A DNA stretch of 64,000 nt from Hepsetus odoe. Lineage: Eukaryota; Chordata; Actinopteri; Characiformes; Hepsetidae. The translations under genes and the position numbers were made by a program. Shown here piece by piece: positions 61,106-64,000 of this stretch. Numbering within the stretch: the first letter of the stretch is position 1; every line of letters starts with the position of its first letter. Below the pieces are notes generated by a model. That model saw only the letters and a list, made by a program, of their open reading frames with translations, made no database searches and had not been told where the DNA came from. Where the stretch lies: positions 5,152,265 to 5,216,264 of the forward strand of contig CM029386.1 in the NCBI GenBank assembly GCA_017165825.1. Reading direction: 5' to 3'.

Positions 61106-61245
61106 GCATGCTTGCAATTTGTTGCTAGCTTGCAAATAATAATTTGAGGTGAACGTTGTTGTCTTGTTGGTTAGGCTGAAACATCTAGATTTAGTCTGAT
61201 AGCAGTCCTGGTTTAACTGTCACCGATGTAAACTGAGAATTTTCT

Positions 61246-61690
<445 letters not shown>

Positions 61691-62032
61691 AGAGAGATTT
61701 CTTAGTGTCTTAAAATAAAGATTAAATCAGATGAAATAACGGATAAAATGGACTTCGCTACAAGATATGGGCCCCAGAGAGTTACTATTGGACAAAGTCT
61801 TGGAGCAAATTCCAGTGATGAATAGAGTTTAGGATTAAAGGTGACACTCAAGGTGGGCCCAAAATTTGCACTTTAGCCTAAACAGTTTATTTTGATTTGG
61901 CCATTTATATCAAGCCAAGATTAAGTTTAGTCTTAATCTTTTTTCCCCCAAAAGGATGTGGAGCCCTCCTGCATTTCACAAAAAGCATGAAAATGCAACC
62001 ATAACAATTAAATTTAAGTGTGTGTGGTTTGT

Positions 62033-62070
62033 TTATTTATTTATTTATTTATTTATTTTTTTTTTCTTCT
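62033..62070 (+). repeat. (TTTA)n and poly-T tract at a splice acceptor
   Basis: Six or seven TTTA units followed by about ten T and CTTCT, ending at the AG of the exon at 62075. It replaces an ordinary polypyrimidine tract. Confidence 0.85.
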
Positions 62071-62074
62071 ATAG

Positions 62075-62200
62075 GACCCTGGGCCTCCATGTCAAAGGCA
62101 TTGAGGAGAACAGTCGCTCGAAGCGAGAGGGCATCTTTCAGGAGGACGAGTGCATAGTGCAGATCAATGACATAGAGCTAATAGACAAGTCCTTTGCTCA
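62075..62200 (+). CDS. pard3b: pard3b internal exon 5 in window (PDZ1, central part)
   Basis: This 126-base exon encodes TLGLHVKGIEENSRSKREG and then IFQEDECIVQINDIELIDKSFAQ. It is a near residue-for-residue match to the PDZ1 core of PARD3B (GIEDNSRSKREGLFHENECIVKIN in the mammalian protein, from memory). The NSRSKREG stretch separates PARD3B from PARD3, which has KGGKAEHENLF there. The acceptor is TTCTATAG and the donor is CA|GTAAGT. The exon enters needing one base and leaves in phase 2. The D/E-C-I-V-x-I-N strand and the following helix-alpha-B residues are intact, so the domain looks functional. Confidence 0.96.
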
Positions 62201-63247
62201 GTAAGTTACTTCCACTTCCCACTCGCTTCTCCATCACTTCTTCCTCCATCCATCTCATGTTCTCATCTCCTCTTTTTCTTTTTTTTTTTTTAATACCTCT
62301 TTTCGTGGCTCTCTTGGTCACACTCCCTTCTGTCACCTTCTTTCCAAAGCACAGCTTTTATTCCTCATCGCCTCTCTCTTCATCCCTTCCACTCGTCCTT
62401 CCTTTTCATTTTTCTTCCTTGCACCACTAATCTCCCTCCAACAACCCTCTTTGTCTGTCTGTCTGTCTCTCTCCCCTGTGTCTCTCTCTCTCTATCTCTC
62501 TCTCTCTCTCCTGCTACGTCTTTAGCTCAGCAAAAGAAATGACTTTTCTCACTCATTCCCTCATCGCAAGTGTGGAATAGCCCTATTAAGTGCCATCACG
62601 GTATCGGACAACCTTCAGCAGGATGGCTGCGGATTAAATGAAGTGTGGCTACTAAAGAGAGAGAGAAAGAGAGCGAAGAAAGGAGGGAGGGAGGGAAGGA
62701 ACGAGAAGTTCCTAAAGTGATGTCAGCAGCCTTGTCCTAAAGTGAACTCTCTTTGGTCATGCAGGTTACTTCCTTTTAGTCTAACTGGCAAAATCTGCTC
62801 ACTTCCACTCGCTGGCCACTTTATTGGAAACACCTATTATATGCGTCAGGTCATGCAATAGTGGATTGCGTAGAACTGGCACCTCACAGCGAGATGGTCC
62901 TGGGTTCGGTTCCCAGGTGAGACGGTCCAAGGTTTTCTCTGTGTAGTCTGCATTTTCTCCACGTGGTTCCTCCCGATATCCAAAGGCCTGAACATCAGGA
63001 GGACTAGAGATGCTAACTTGCCCATATGTGTCAGTGTGTGTTTGTGTATGAGTTTGTATGCAAACTGTGTGTTGGTCCTGTGATGGACTGGTGAGCTGTC
63101 CAGGGTGTTGCTCTGTGAGAGCTGGGATAGGCTCCAGCACCACTTTATTAGAAACACCTACCGTGTAATGGCAGGTGAGCGGAAGTAGCTGTTTTAGTGA
63201 AGTGACACTAATTGGCTCGTAATGTTCCTCATTTGTTTGCATTCCAG
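62201..63247 (+). other. pard3b intron (1.05 kb)
   Basis: A GT-AG intron, phase 2, the shortest complete intron here. It contains a pyrimidine-rich half (62215-62520) and a repeat flanked by an approximately 21-bp direct repeat (62816-63160). The acceptor is TTGCATTCCAG. Confidence 0.88.
62816..63160 (+). mobile_element. family D interspersed repeat with long direct repeats
   Basis: The body 62845-63139 has the CACCTCACAGCGAGATGGTC head, GGGTTCGGTTCCCAGG B box, and CCTGTGATGGACTGGTGAGC and GGATAGGCTCCAGCAC end. It is flanked by direct repeats of 21 bases with one mismatch (62816-62836 and 63140-63160, containing TTAT and GAAACACCTA). Confidence 0.75.
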
Positions 63248-63669
63248 GTCACAGGAGGTCTTCCGTCAGGCCATGTCCTCCCCAGTTGTACGTCTTGAGG
63301 TGCTGCCCGTAGGCAACAAGCTGTACTACGAGAAGAGCCTCATTGGCCAGCTCTTCAGTGGTCCTGACCCCGGTGTCCCCAAAGTCAAGAGCCCTTTCCC
63401 ACTTCGCAAGGCAAACGAGAAAGCCACAGACCTCCTGGTGCGGCAGAGCGCTGAGACTCCGCCTCCAGAAGAAGCCCCGCCTCCTGCCAGGCAAGCCCCA
63501 TTGGAGGTGGAGCGCCGCCAGGAGACTACACCTCCTCCTGTCAGTGCCTCGCCCACTCCAAAAGGTTATAGTGAAAGCCCCACCTCCCGAAGAAGCCCCG
63601 CCCTCCCCGCACTGCCGAACCCAGCTACTAAGAAAGCTGGCAAGAAAATGAAGATAAACTTAACAAAAG
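63248..63669 (+). CDS. pard3b: pard3b internal exon 6 in window (end of PDZ1 and PDZ1-PDZ2 linker)
   Basis: This 422-base exon starts SQEVFRQAMSSPVVRLEVLP, the last helix and strand of PDZ1. It continues with the conserved YEKSLIGQLF block and then a Pro/Glu/Arg-rich linker. It ends KKMKINLTK plus the first base of a Gly codon, the point where PDZ2 (KKxKIxLKKGxEGLGF) begins. The linker holds PPPEEAPPPARQAP and SPTSRRSPALPALP runs with no known fold. The GC content is far above that of the flanking introns. The acceptor is TTCCAG and the donor is AAAG|GTGAGG. The exon enters needing one base and leaves in phase 1. Open frames run through it in several frames because of the high GC content. The phase and PDZ match fix the correct one. 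Confidence 0.93.
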
Positions 63670-63679
63670 GTGAGGAGAT

Positions 63680-63723
63680 CTGTTCTCTTCTCTTCTCCTC
63701 TCTTCTCCTCTCTTCTCCTCTCC
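63680..63723 (+). repeat. TCTTCTCC-type short tandem tract
   Basis: About four imperfect 10-base units, immediately after the splice donor at 63670. Confidence 0.85.
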
Positions 63724-63862
63724 TGTCGTGTGATTGACAGGTTTCCTGAGTTTAAAACATTAATGGCAGTCAGTCAGCAGCTCTACTGGGAGATGGGATT
63801 TCATCATTTGCCATCTTTAGTATGCCGGATTGGTTTCTATCCTGTGTAACATCTTTCAGTCA

Positions 63863-63968
<106 letters not shown>

Positions 63969-64000
63969 GAAAGAGAGCAAGCTATCCTTAGCTTCAGTAA

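Overview
The window is genomic DNA of a ray-finned (teleost) fish. It has no bacterial gene density. It is dominated by (CA/GT)n and (CT)n microsatellites, several tRNA-headed SINE families, Tc1/mariner-type transposons, a Tigger-like remnant and 5'-truncated RTE-like LINE copies. The host gene is split into short GT-AG exons. I cannot fix the species or order from the sequence alone.

The only host protein-coding gene I can support is one copy of pard3b (par-3 family cell polarity regulator beta) on the plus strand. Six consecutive internal coding exons are visible at 27286-27448, 40453-40556, 48520-48611, 58487-58573, 62075-62200 and 63248-63669. Their phases fit together without a break: 994 coding bases, 331 codons plus one base. 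In order they encode the residues just after the N-terminal oligomerisation domain, a low-complexity linker with the Leu-Leu-Val-Arg-Ser segment, the complete first PDZ domain spread over three exons, and the linker towards PDZ2. The N-terminal exons must lie upstream of position 1, and PDZ2, PDZ3 and the C-terminus lie beyond 64000.

Layout: 1-27285 is intron (or gene-upstream) DNA with old Tc1-like relics, SINEs, a roughly 1 kb TA-flanked Tc1-like element at 12177-13219, a GATG-rich array with a SINE inside it, and a Tigger remnant at 24826-25500. The intron 27449-40452 holds a non-autonomous Tc1 derivative, SINEs and a degenerate Tc1-like transposase pseudogene (38465-39945). The intron 40557-48519 holds a SINE-riddled Tc1-like relic and the longest RTE-like fragment (44406-45682, minus). 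The intron 48612-58486 holds a multiply folded inverted-repeat region (51208-51774) and a degenerate 34-bp minisatellite. The last two introns hold further SINEs, a truncated RTE-like copy and very long GT arrays close to the splice sites.

No RNA gene, CRISPR array, operon or new multi-gene system is visible. The most interesting signals are structural: chimeric and internally inverted SINEs, nested transposons and long imperfect palindromes that look like template-switch products. Sequence changes in the pard3b linker, at the position of the PAR-1/14-3-3 site, also deserve a look.
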